From the NCBI GenBank assembly GCA_025345505.1, contig JANVCC010000167.1, positions 1,031,926 to 1,095,925 on the forward strand: 64,000 bases of DNA. The letters run 5' to 3'. The translations under genes were made by a program, and so were the position numbers. The notes under the pieces were generated by a model. That model was not told the DNA's origin. It did not search any database and saw only the letters and a list, made by a program, of their open reading frames with translations. Each line of letters starts with the position of its first letter. The first letter of the stretch is position 1. Source of the DNA: Todiramphus chloris collaris. Its lineage: Eukaryota; Chordata; Aves; Coraciiformes; Alcedinidae. Of the stretch, positions 48,701 to 58,300 are shown in pieces.

Positions 48701-48801
48701 TCACTGAGAAGCTCCAGCTGTATGCAAGTCATAGCTACTTCTTGAAGCTTGTGACTGAGAAACGGGGAGCCCACTGGAGTGAGGATCCTGGTCCTGAGTG
48801 A
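36607..48801 (+). CDS. NUDT9: NUDT9, mitochondrial ADP-ribose pyrophosphatase, eight exons
   Basis: NUDT9 hydrolyses ADP-ribose to AMP and ribose-5-phosphate and is the paralogue of the TRPM2 NUDT9-H domain. Exons are 36607-36746, 41520-41756, 43646-43741, 44995-45081, 46261-46372, 46762-46908, 47142-47226 and 48635-48801. All splice phases agree and give 356 aa (human 350). Residues 1-46 lack Asp and Glu and carry four Arg, fitting a mitochondrial presequence. The Nudix box at residues 225-247 is GMVDPGE then REFQEEAL, with the metal-binding glutamates present; Ala stands at the usual xGU Gly, as in human. Conserved blocks include [36 protein letters not shown] and [20 protein letters not shown]. 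The gene shares a promoter with HSD17B11/13 and faces SPARCL1 tail to tail. Confidence 0.96.
36747..38094. other. NUDT9 intron 1, left part
   Basis: I recognise no exon or repeat in these 1.35 kb. The rest of the intron, to 41519, is mostly CR1. Confidence 0.5.
38095..38982 (-). mobile_element. CR1 LINE fragment, minus strand, with ORF2 C-terminal remains
   Basis: Complement CR1 from the 3' end (GGATGGTGGCTCCACCGCC region) through ORF2 remains such as [30 protein letters not shown] and [13 protein letters not shown]. It resembles the copy at 61900-63257 and stands head to head with the plus-strand copy at 38990. It lies in NUDT9 intron 1. Confidence 0.9.
38990..41452 (+). mobile_element. CR1 3' fragment split by a later CR1 insertion
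   Basis: Plus-strand CR1 runs 38990 to about 39459 and breaks off after GGTTGGACTCAGTGATCT. The missing end, GATCTCCAGAGGTCCCTTCC through ATTCTATGATCTG, appears at about 41411-41452. The copy at 39460-41411 lies between. GTGATCT is present at both junctions. Confidence 0.85.
39460..41411 (+). mobile_element. CR1 LINE with reverse transcriptase, nested in an older CR1
   Basis: This 1.95-kb plus-strand CR1 carries a 364-codon open frame (39866-40960) for most of the reverse transcriptase. Seen are [35 protein letters not shown], motif [12 protein letters not shown], and motif B with [18 protein letters not shown]. The FADDTKLGG catalytic motif follows in another frame after a small deletion. 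A larger internal deletion near 40920 joins the reverse transcriptase to the ORF2 C-terminal end. The 3' end closes with CTAACATTCTGTG. The endonuclease end is missing (5'-truncated). Confidence 0.9.
41520..41756 (+). CDS. NUDT9: NUDT9 exon 2
   Basis: 237 nt behind a very long polypyrimidine tract and TTTCAG. It encodes [11 protein letters not shown] through [29 protein letters not shown] and WADPQI; the donor is GTGAGTGG. An internal ATG (K-M-F-S-S) sits near the second human start region. Confidence 0.95.
41757..42544. other. NUDT9 intron 2, left part
   Basis: Nothing recognised before the CR1 copy at 42545. Confidence 0.45.
42545..43013 (-). mobile_element. CR1 3' end, minus strand
   Basis: The element starts AATCATAGAATGGTCAGGGC and continues as complement CR1 (CTGGGGAAGAAATTCTTCCT, CCACAATAAGGTCTCC). 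It is very similar to the copy at 58554-59112, suggesting a younger subfamily. It lies in NUDT9 intron 2. Confidence 0.9.
43646..43741 (+). CDS. NUDT9: NUDT9 exon 3
   Basis: 96 nt encoding [19 protein letters not shown] to ENGRP plus a split Arg. The acceptor is TTCCACCTAG and the donor GTGAGTGT. Confidence 0.95.
44105..44566 (+). mobile_element. CR1 3' end, plus strand
   Basis: CR1 from GGTGCTGGAGCAGGTCC through GATGAGGAGAGGCTGAGG to AATGTTTCTATGATTCTC. The same subfamily occurs in inverse orientation at 49655-50251. It lies in NUDT9 intron 3. Confidence 0.88.
44995..45081 (+). CDS. NUDT9: NUDT9 exon 4
   Basis: 87 nt encoding [18 protein letters not shown] and [10 protein letters not shown]. 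The acceptor is CTTATTTCAG and the donor GTAAGGGA. It is nearly identical to human. Confidence 0.95.
45675..45795 (+). repeat. Two-copy tandem repeat, about 60 bp unit
   Basis: GTTAGGATCCTCTTT...GGTGCTTTT...GCAGGA occurs twice in tandem with small length differences. It lies in NUDT9 intron 4 just left of the 62-bp array. Confidence 0.75.
45887..46057 (+). repeat. 62-bp tandem repeat, about 2.8 copies
   Basis: Units start at 45887, 45949 and 46011, each opening AGCGTGGCTACTGAAATGTG and containing CTCTTGGGCAGTTTCTGCCC. The copies are almost identical, so the array is recent or homogenised. It ends about 200 bp before NUDT9 exon 5. Confidence 0.9.
46261..46372 (+). CDS. NUDT9: NUDT9 exon 5
   Basis: 112 nt encoding [20 protein letters not shown] to CGEWAIPG, just before the Nudix box. 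The acceptor is CGTTTGCAG and the donor GTAAGAGC. Confidence 0.95.
46762..46908 (+). CDS. NUDT9: NUDT9 exon 6 with Nudix box
   Basis: 147 nt, phase 0 on both sides. It holds the catalytic Nudix box GMVDPGE-x7-REFQEEAL and the following helix. The donor is GTGAGCTC. Confidence 0.96.
47142..47226 (+). CDS. NUDT9: NUDT9 exon 7
   Basis: 85 nt encoding [20 protein letters not shown] and AVNYHDET. The acceptor is GGCTTTAG and the donor GTGGGTAT. Confidence 0.96.
47227..48634. other. NUDT9 intron 7
   Basis: 1.4 kb with an AT-rich TATATA stretch near 47790-47830. No exon or repeat family is recognised. Confidence 0.5.
48635..48801 (+). CDS. NUDT9: NUDT9 last coding exon
   Basis: 167 nt encoding [31 protein letters not shown] and [11 protein letters not shown] then TGA. 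The C-terminal tail is a little shorter than human (SEADCHAL). Confidence 0.95.
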
Positions 48802-49219
48802 TATAAACAAGGAACTGATGGACTCCGAGGGGAGAAGATGTTTTCCAGCTTTGAAAGAGATGGCATTGTTCTTTTCGGTGAAAATTTTGTGAAATTCCTC
48901 CGGCAAAACCACTTGGCAGTGATAAAAAGAGGCTTTTTCAGAGACTTCAGATTGCTGCTTTTGATTTCTCAACTGGTGAGAAATAAGGTGAATGTGGAGC
49001 TGGTAGCTTGTTTTGCTTTCTTGTCTGTTATTTGCAGCAGTCTCGTAGTACCTGCAGATTTGTGTGACAGCCCAGAGATGCTGATCCCTCATAGTTCAGA
49101 GACTCTTCACTTCAGCTCTGTATTTTTGCACTGATTTCTTGTTGGGAGTGTGAATCCTTAAGGGATGTGGGACTTGTAGGATGATAACCTGACTAATGAC
49201 TCTCCATCAAGCGCTCCGT

Positions 49220-49225
49220 AATAAA
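49220..49225 (+). terminator. NUDT9: NUDT9 polyadenylation signal
   Basis: AATAAA lies about 420 nt past the NUDT9 stop codon, followed by GT-rich sequence. This gives a 3'UTR of roughly 440 nt. Confidence 0.65.
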
Positions 49226-49654
49226 GTGTGAAGTTTCTCTTCTGAGTCGTTTCATTTCACAGGTCTTTTCAGTGACTTGTCTATTTTGAGAGATTAGTTG
49301 TCACATTTAATGGCCTTCTGGTAGATGGTATGGATGGTAATTCACTTCTGAATGTCTGATGGGGCCTCTGAAAAGAAAAGAGTTGAAAGATGTAACCTGA
49401 TGACTGATTCTAGGAGCTGGATTTTGATGTTTGTCTTCTTACTGCTCATGTTGAGGAGCCCATGCCAGAAGCAGAATTATTGGTAAGAGCTTGAAGTATA
49501 ATCTTGTAAATTGTTGTGCTTTTGTAGAGTTTAATATGAGTGACTTGCAGTAAGGAGAGGGTCTTCTGTGGCACTTATGGTCATATCAAGAGCTACCCAA
49601 AGGCTGCTGACATTTCTCCCAGTGTTGTTAATCAAGGGGCAATTGCTCTTAATT

Positions 49655-50251
49655 AGAATCATAGAATCAGGTTGGAAGCACCACCACCAGCACCACATCT
49701 AGGTGGCTTTTAAACCCCTCCAGGGATGGGGACTCAACCCCCTCCCTGAGAAGCCTGTTCCATGCCTGACAGTGAAAAATTTTTTCCCCATGTCCAGTTT
49801 AAACCTCCCCTGGTGCAGCTTGAGGCCATTCTCTCTTGTTCTGTCACTAATTACCTGTGAGAAGAGACTTGCCTTTCCACAACCTCCTTTCAGGGAGTTG
49901 TGGAGAGTGAGAATGTCTCCCCTGAGCCTCCTTCAGACTAAACCACCCCAGCTCCCTCAGCCTCTCCTCATCAGACATGTTCCCCAGACCCTTCACCATC
50001 TTCCTTGCCCTTCTCTGGACCTGCTCCAGCACCTCAAAGTCTGTCTTGTGCCTACAGCTGAATCCAGTGCTTGAGGTGCAGTCTCACCAGTGCTGGGTAC
50101 AGAGGGACAATCACTTCCCCTAGTCCTGCCGGCCACGCCATTCCTGATCCAGGTCAGGATGCCATTGGCCTCCTTGGCCACCTGGGCACACTGCTGGCTC
50201 CTGTTCAGCTGCTTGTCAATCAACACCCCGAGGTCACTTTCTGTGTAGTAG
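49655..50251 (-). mobile_element. CR1 3' end, minus strand
   Basis: Complement CR1 from AATCATAGAATCAGGTTGG (about 49655), through AGGGATGGGGACTCAACCCC, to ORF2 remains ([24 protein letters not shown]) ending near 50251. It lies between NUDT9 and SPARCL1. Confidence 0.9.
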
Positions 50252-50441
50252 CCTCAAGAGCTGGTGGCAGTAGCAGCTAGAAGTTGTGGTTAAGCCCTGG
50301 GGAGGGGACCTTAATGAATTTTGAGCCCTCTGTTGAAGTCAGGTGGTGATAAATGTCATTGTCTGGAATGACCTCGTGTAACAGTCCCGTGGCATGCTCA
50401 GGAGTCATTGAGACTGGGGGCTGCATCCTACTTAACTAATT

Positions 50442-50991
50442 AGTGATTGTAGGGCTTACTGCTTTTCAACCCCAACCCTTCTTCCCCATTAGCTAATGAA
50501 CTCTGGAGGAGTTTACAGTTGAGGTGGTGATCCCCTGGATTTCCTTATTTTGGTTTTTTTTTTTGGTTTTCCGGAGTCTTCCACGTGGCCCTGCAGAAGG
50601 ACTGAAAATTAAACTTGCTGAAAACACGGCTGGTATCAATACAGCACTAATAAGGAGATTGATCTCCTTTGAGAAGGAGATGAAGGTGGCCACACCGCTG
50701 CAACGAGAGAAACATGAGGAGAGAGGAAGTTCTGGTTGATGCTTCTCCTGGAATATCTCGTGCGTTGTCAGTCATCCATTGTGACTTTGAGATCCCTTAA
50801 TGGACCTGTCTACAAACACCTGTCCCCATCTGCTCGTCTTCTCACTTAACACTGACTTGCTGTTTTAGCTGAAATAGAAGAAAAGTCAGATCATTTTAGT
50901 CCCGTTCATGTTACATGAGTGATTGTAGGGCTTGCTGCTTTTCAACCCCACCCCTTCTTCCCCGTTAGCTAATGAACTCTGGAGGAGTTTA
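50442..50991 (+). repeat. Pair of 74-bp direct repeats 476 bp apart
   Basis: 50442-50515 and 50918-50991 both read AGTGATTGTAGGGCTT... through AGCTAATGAACTCTGGAGGA, with only a few differences. The sequence between them is not repeated. The family is unknown to me. Confidence 0.8.
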
Positions 50992-51950
50992 GAGGTAACC
51001 CTGGGAATCCCGTAGAGTTCTTGGCATGTAATTTTTAAAGGAAGAGTAATGCTAAGAGTTAGTAATTTTTCTTTCAATCCTTGATCACCTCTTCCTGCAC
51101 GTTTGTTTTCTTCTGTGGTCTTACTAGAAGAGCTTCTGGTTGCAGTGGAAACTTCCGTAGACTTGCTTTACGCATAGATCGTTCTGCAAATTGTAGGGAA
51201 GATGTGGTGGTTGCTTAGGCAGAAATGACTTTTCTGTAATTTGTTCTCAGCATAGCATGGAGACTGGGTACTATCTGGTAAGGGTCAGATTAAGGCTGAG
51301 GAGAACCTGTGAAACTCAAAATGGGCTTCAGGAGTTCCCTTTCTACTCCTGGTCTTTGGAAACAAGGTCACTGACATGACTTGGGTGTATTTTTATTTTT
51401 TCCTTAAGGAAAGACGAAGCCAAGTAAGAAATTTGATGCTCAGCATTTATTGAAGCTTAAGGAATCAGAGAAGGCTTGGGAGAGCTGTGCACTGTAACCC
51501 ACGCCGGCTTCAGAGGCGGGCGTGTGAAACGGGACTTGGTTGTTACTTATCTTNNNNNNNNNNCTCTGGAGGATAAGGAGTCGTTTGAGCGGTGCTGTCC
51601 GCGGCTCCTTTTGATTCTGGACCTCTCGCTATCCAGTCTTTCAGCAGGCATCCACACTCACCCTGCTCATACAATTAGCTAATTCCCCAGGTTATCAGCA
51701 GGAGTTCTGCTGAGTGAGTTTGGAACTACAACTGTTGTGTTTCAGGAGGTTGGGGAAGCAGGGGCTGAAAAACACTCATTGTTTTTTTCACATACTTTAG
51801 GAATTATGGTTTCAGGACTGATGTATAGGATCTACGTTCTACTTTCTTCTCCTCCATTGTTCATGTAAGGTGAAATTTCTATTGAACCATTGCCTTGATA
51901 CCTTTTCTTTGACAGAGTTCTGACAAAAGATGTATATCTAGGTCAACTTA
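50992..51950. other. Intergenic, NUDT9 to SPARCL1
   Basis: Apart from the assembly gap at 51554-51563, nothing is recognised. Confidence 0.45.
51554..51563. other. Assembly gap (10 N)
   Basis: Ten Ns of unknown true size between NUDT9 and SPARCL1. No exon appears to be missing from either neighbour here. Confidence 0.95.
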
Positions 51951-51951
51951 G

Positions 51952-52116
51952 TTTATTTGATGCTTCTATGCAGCGTGTTAAACTGACAATACAATAGAGA
52001 AATGAAACGAGTCCTATTCCATGGTCATTTTCTTCCTTGTGTGGTGAAATCCACATCCTCTAATTCTACTGGAGAGTTTTTTGAACAGCTCAGTCATCAG
52101 GTTAGTCCTATTTATT
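51952..52116 (-). terminator. SPARCL1: Candidate SPARCL1 polyadenylation signals
   Basis: Minus-strand AATAAA hexamers lie at 52111-52116 and 51952-51957, about 255 and 413 nt past the stop codon. The 3'UTR would run from 52369 to one of them. Confidence 0.5.
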
Positions 52117-52369
52117 GGTTCAGAGCGATCCCAAATACAAGGGAGTGGGTGAAGACTGGTTGCTTAGCTGTAAACCACTTCGAGTACTTAAATTTTTCTT
52201 CTGTTAATGAATGTAGAACTTTTCTCTACTTGTGTTATTGTGATAAGGATGCAGGTAACTTTATGCCATCTTCGTCCTGAAAATCTGTGAAGCTTTTAAT
52301 TGCAGAAATAAATGTAATTCACATATTTCACTGGTTTTAATTCAGCACTGGGATTGTGTTCAGCTGGGA

Positions 52370-52398
52370 TCAGAACAAGAGGTTTTCATTGATGTCTT
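52370..52398 (-). CDS. SPARCL1: SPARCL1 last coding exon (29 coding nt)
   Basis: After acceptor TTTGTTGCAG it encodes the end of a split Glu, then DINENLLF and TGA. It is tiny and lies 1.7 kb past the previous exon, behind a CR1 insertion. The octapeptide is the same as in human. Confidence 0.9.
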
Positions 52399-55300
52399 CT
52401 GCAACAAAGAAGAAGAACACGTTATTCATGTTTGGTGCCAAAAAGACATTTTTATGCTGTATTCCTATCAAGAAATTTAGATGGACTCACTGAAAGAGCT
52501 TCCAACTAGATTGTAAGAGGGGATGGGATCTAAATGGGCCTGCTAGAGGTAAGTCTGGGGGAAGCATGGCAGTGTTTGTAGGATGGTCTGCAAGCGAGGA
52601 CCCTTTTTTTTTAGTGCCTCAGTGGAGGTAGGGGCTGGAGATACATGGGGCAGCAAAGCTGTGGGGGTTTTTGATGGGTTAGAAGCACCTGAGAATGGTC
52701 AGGTAGGAATTAAGGTTTCCACCCACAGACATGTGTTGGGAATATCAGCCCAGGTGAAGGGCACCCACACTACTGTGTGTGGTGTGGGCAGCAAGCAGGA
52801 GGAGCTGGAAGCCATGGTGCATCAGGAAAACTATGATAGAGCAGCTATCACTGAAAGGTGGTGGGATGTCACGTGGGACTAGAGAACTTCAGTCAACGGC
52901 TATGAGCTCTTCAGAAGGGATAGACAAGGCTGGAGGGGTGGTGGGGTGGCCATGCGTGTCAGGGATTGTTATGAAGGTTTAGAAGTTAATTATAATGACA
53001 ACATGGTTGAGTCTGTCTGGCTCAGAACCAGGGGGAAGGCTGCCAAGGCTGATATTGTGGTAGGAATTGATATTAACCACCCAAGCAGGCAGAAAGAACA
53101 TTCTATAAGGGAGACGTTTTGCGGTCACTTGTGGGGGAGTTCAACTTCTCAGATATCTGCTGGAAACACAACACAGCAGAGAAGGAACAGTCCCAGAGGT
53201 TCCTAGAACGTGCCAAAGATAACTTCCTTACATCGCTGGTGAGTGAAGCTACCAGGGAAGGTGCCCTGCTGGACCTGCTCTTTGTGAACAGAGAAGGACT
53301 GGGGAGGGTTGGAGGCCGTCTAGGGCACAGAGATCACAAAATGATTGAGTTCTTCATTCTTAGAGAAGTAAGGAGTTGGGGGGCAGCAAAACTGCCCTGT
53401 TGGATTTCTGAAGGGCAGCCTTTGACTTGTTGAGGAGCCTGGCTGACAGAGTCCCTTGGGAGGCCATCCTGAAGGGCATAAGAGTCAGGAAGGCTGGACA
53501 TCCTTAAAAGAGGGAAGTCTCAGAGGCTCAGGAGCAGCCATCTCCATGAGCTGTAAGACAAGCCAGTGACAAAGATGACCAGCCTGGCTGAACAGGGAGC
53601 TTTGGCTGGAAGTCAGGGCGGGGGGGGGGGGGTGTGTTGAAGAGAAGTTACCGCCTTTGGAAGAAGGGCCAGGCAACTCATGAGGACTACAAAGATGTAG
53701 TGAGGCTGTGCAGGGAGAAAATTAGAAATGCCAAATCCCAGCTATATATTAATGTGGCTTTGGCTGTAAAAGACAAGGAGAAATCTTTCTATAAATACAT
53801 GAGCAGTAAGAAAAGAGCCAGGGACAGCCTCCATCCTCTGTTAGATGCAGGAGGAAACTAGGGATGAGGGAAAGGCTGAGGTGCTTAATGTTGCCTTTTG
53901 CCTCAGTCTTTAGTAATAGCACCAGTTGTAAGCTGGGAATCCTATCTTCAGAAACCAGTTCAGAACCTGGGACCTTTTGAGGTCGTGTCATTACTATTCC
54001 ATTTGCCTTGAGCTTCTGGCTACAATTTCTTTCCCATGTGTTGTGGTCTGAGAACGTGTCTAGACTTGATAGGACCCTTTCATCTTGTGTATCTACCTGC
54101 TCTTTTAGGTTTACCTTCCTTAATCCCAAAGCAGTGGCACCATTCCTTCAAATCAACGAGTTTGTCTCGGTCTCCATCACACTCTTGGAAGAAACGGGTT
54201 ATGCAGTGCTCCATGGGGACGAGGGATGCTCGCAACGGCGCGAGCTCCGAGTGTGTCAATAACCTGAAAGAAAGAGCAGGTCTGTAGAGCTGCCTCTCAT
54301 TAATCAATCAAGATCATCAAAGGTGATTTCAGCTGCTAGAAGGTGACAGCAGTGTCTTTGATAGAGATGCTCCCGTGGATTCTGCTGTCTGTAAGTGAAT
54401 CTGTCCCAGGTCGTTACGGTGATGTTACCTGATAAACTGAGTTGGGTTTTTTTTAACTGCTGTTTGTTCCCTAACACTTTATTCTAGAACAAATATTACT
54501 GGGACTTGGTCACAACTCAGCAGTTTTGGAGTTCTGCAAGCTCGCAAAGGTGCTCAGCTGTGTTCCAAGACAGGAGATGTGATGCCCGTGAGGTACGGAG
54601 GGCTTGCAGCCTTGAAACACAGATCTCACCGCCGACCAGTCTGACCAATCTGAACCATGTTCTCAGAAGCTGGGAGCTTCCTCTGCAAGGTAACACTGGT
54701 GCTGTCTTACTATATCTGCTCCGCAAACTGGGAGACTTCTGTAGTAGCTCTGGGTACTCCACTAGGGAATTGTTGCTGGCAGACCTCTGCCCCTCATGCT
54801 TAGCTTGTTGCCCTTAGCTTCAGGGTCTCACAAGCCTTGTTTTCTTGCAGGATCAAGGCATTAGAAGCTATTAAGGCACTGTAGGGCTTGAGGTGTAATA
54901 CACGATTATGAAAGGCAAGAGGCTGGCAGGTTCTTTTCTAAGACATGCCTCCAGACAAAAAAAAGAGTGGTTCTGTGCTGGAGATTAAACCCATTTAGAG
55001 AGAGGGGGATACTGGCTTCTGTCAGCTGAAGGACTGGTCCTGTATGCAGAGAATCCTTCAAGCTCTTTACAAAAGTGCAACAACTTAAACAGCAAATCAG
55101 AACTGACCCCACAAAGATTTTTTTTTTTTTTTTTGTGTTTTGTGTTTGTGTTTTTTTCCTTTGTTTTTTACCTGTCAACAGGGTGTTGGTCAAGCTGATG
55201 AAACTGCCAGTGCACGGGATACACGTACATGTGGTAGTTTTTATCAAAGTCATGCAGGAGCAGCTCAACTGCGTGGTCACCAGCCACAAGACGCTTGTCA

Positions 55301-58300
55301 TTCTGGTAGATTTTTTTGACCTGAATACAACAGAGACATTTATATTTCTTTTTTTTTTTTTTTTTAATTTAGGGATGAAGACCTACCTTGAAAAGACCTA
55401 TGCAGCAAGGAGGTTAAACCAGTTTTCACTCAGTTACTGATATTCTGTCCCGAGGCAAGCAATTCAACTTCTTCTGTGAAATAAACCATCTCGGAAATCA
55501 TCTGATTCATATCAGGCAGGTCAATCTTACCTCTTGGGAAATGCATAAATAATCTTTGGTGTTGCTCAAGCATATTTTGCTTGAGCCACATCTAAACCTG
55601 TCATGACCTACTGCCTGCAACTCCTACTCCAGAGTTAGAGCAGACCAGGTCTTGGTTTAATTTAAACTATTTTCTGACAGTTCTGGGATTTTTGGTAGTA
55701 ATGGCACCTGTATCTTCAAAACCAAACTGCTGTTGTCAGTTCACTTGGCATAAATCCTCTATAGAAAAAAAAAAAACCCCACCCAAAAACCTAATGGTGA
55801 AAGATGCTTGCTCCACTTTAAGCCACTGTAGTGTCATCACCACCCCCCTTTTGAGTGACTATTTATTTTGGCTGTATCCTTGGGTAAGCTCTTGTCCTCT
55901 TTGGGTGAGACACCTTCTAGGGTACCTTTCTGTGGGAGGTTTTCCACTGATGTGTGAGCGTGTGCACATTTTGGTTCATTTTCCTAGAGAGAATTGTCTT
56001 TAAAGCTTAGAGTTCAGTGGTGTGGTATTATATCCCTGACTGCCATCTCAACTGGTCATCGAACTTTGTCAGATCCATCTTCTGTCTGCTTCATTTCCCC
56101 AAGTCCTTTGGAAAATGGCTTTGCATGAACTGGAACATCCTTTTCTATGTCTTTGTTGATCTTTCCCACAAAACACTTGCCTGAACAGAAGCTGTTTCAT
56201 ACCTTCTCAAGAAGATGATGTTTTTTATCTTTTTTATGATGTTGTTAGGTGTGCATCCTGACTTTTCTGCTTCTTGTCTCTAGGCACTGACTTCAAAGTA
56301 ATCCCTTTGGCTGGCATTTGCTTGGACAAAAGGAATATTCATACCAGTCTCAGCGTGAATGAGCACGAGGGGATGTGTAAGTGTGTTTTGCAACTTGTGA
56401 ATCTAATTATTAGGGTCTAATAATGCTAGGGCTCTAATTATTACAGTCTAATAATTAGAGCCTTAACCGGATAAGGAATACACATAGGAAATGTGAGACC
56501 TCCTAAGATGTGAGTCATTGTTTTTCACATGGTTAGGCTGGCTCTAACCTTGTAACTGCACAGGCTTATTTGGAAAGGATTGCTGACCTTACTCCTTTGT
56601 TTTTCAGTTAGAAATCCAGAAGTATCCAAATCACGTTCATAATATTGCATAAGGATGTTTTTGAGCCAGTCTCGCATCCGGAGGGGGAACTGATCCACTT
56701 CATAATCAGTACAGTGAGGAATGTCTGTGCCAAACAGGAAAGCTTTAGTTAACAAATCATCTGATAAGACCCCGTTTGAGCATTTCTGAGCCAAGTTAGC
56801 TTGGATTCTCACTAGCAAGCTTCCAGTTAGCTAAAAATTGATGGAGCTGTTAATACCTGAAACTGGGAATGCAACTAATGGGTACAGTTGTGCATCTGTA
56901 ATCCTTTGGTGCATATGCTTAACCAGTTGTGCAAGCCACAACATTTATGTATCTGTGCAACTTCTGAGCACTGTTGTGCAGTGAAAACTGTTCTCAGTCA
57001 CCTGCTTGAAAGCAGAGCTCTTGACAGCAAAGACAGGTTCTGTCTGAGTGTGCGCTTTCCTCCCAGGGCGTGCAGCAATGGAAGCGCTTGGAAATCAGTT
57101 CTGGCTTTTAGACCCTGACTTTTGCATTTGGCATCTGAGTAGGTTTTTTTGGTTGTGTTTGGTTTGGGTCATTTGGGTTTTTTGGTTTGTTTTTTTTTGA
57201 CTTAACATTTTCATTTAATAACTGGATACAAATACTGGTTTTCTGGACAAGATATTAAAAAATATAAACATCTTCAGATGCTGTAGCAATGGGAGCATGT
57301 AACAGTGCAGAAGGGGGACAGTTGACCACAAAATCCTATCCACAAGAGGGTTGTCTTTAGGATTTAGGTGCTTTATGCCCTTAATTATAGAAAAAGTGAT
57401 TTCTTAGACATGTTTAGAGTTTGAAGCCCTTAATTAGCAGCCAACTGATGCAGAAGGGGGAGAGCACAGCAAGAAAGCAGGCAACTTAGGGCTAGCTGGT
57501 GGTTAAGGCTACTGTCTCTTTATACCTAGGTGAATTCTTCATAGAAAAAAAACAAGCCTTACATTTGCAGGAGCCCATATAGTCTAAGTGAAGCTGGCGT
57601 CCCATTTTCGTCCCTTCAAGTTGACATTTGGTGCCAAAAAGTTGACACGTGCCATCGTAAGTCTTATTATCCGTACCGCAGACCTAGAGGAAGAATGAAA
57701 AACAAACCCACCCCCACTTTCTTGAGGCAAATTCCAGTCACTCGTAGAGGTGTTGCAATAATAGAAGTGTAACTACCGTATGGTGTAACAGTTGTGAATT
57801 TGTTTTTGTTCCTGAGACAGCGCAGGGTTGTTGGACTAGATATGTACTGATCTTCAGTGTATGCTCTAAAATGTGAAATGGATAAATATAACAGTGACAG
57901 GGAAAAACAATGATCCCTGAGAGACTAAATGAAGCAAATGACTTCAGGTACTACGTAGCTACATGTGTTCATACTGTGGTCAGTGAGATTGGGTACTTAA
58001 AATTACTGGAATCACCCAAATCCACTGGCATGCTTTTTAGGGTAGAATTATTCTGATAGCAGGATAAAGTGTGATCTTGTAAACGTTTTAGTTGGCTTTC
58101 CCCAGTGCTGTGAACCAAATACTTACATGCTCATAGTCTTTGGTGGAAGGGCAAGCAGCAGGATCTTGGCAAATGCAGCTGGGTTTCCCTTGTTGGTCCA
58201 CACGACAGACTTTACCTCTTTTGCAGTGGAAGTTCCTACATGGATCTAGAGATCGCGGCAAGGAGGAACTGTTAGAGAGGGTGGGATGAAGCCAAGGGTT

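Noticed and set aside
51476-51682. 68-codon open frame across the second assembly gap
   Set aside because: It is bridged by Ns, has no homology, and no neighbouring gene lacks an exon there.
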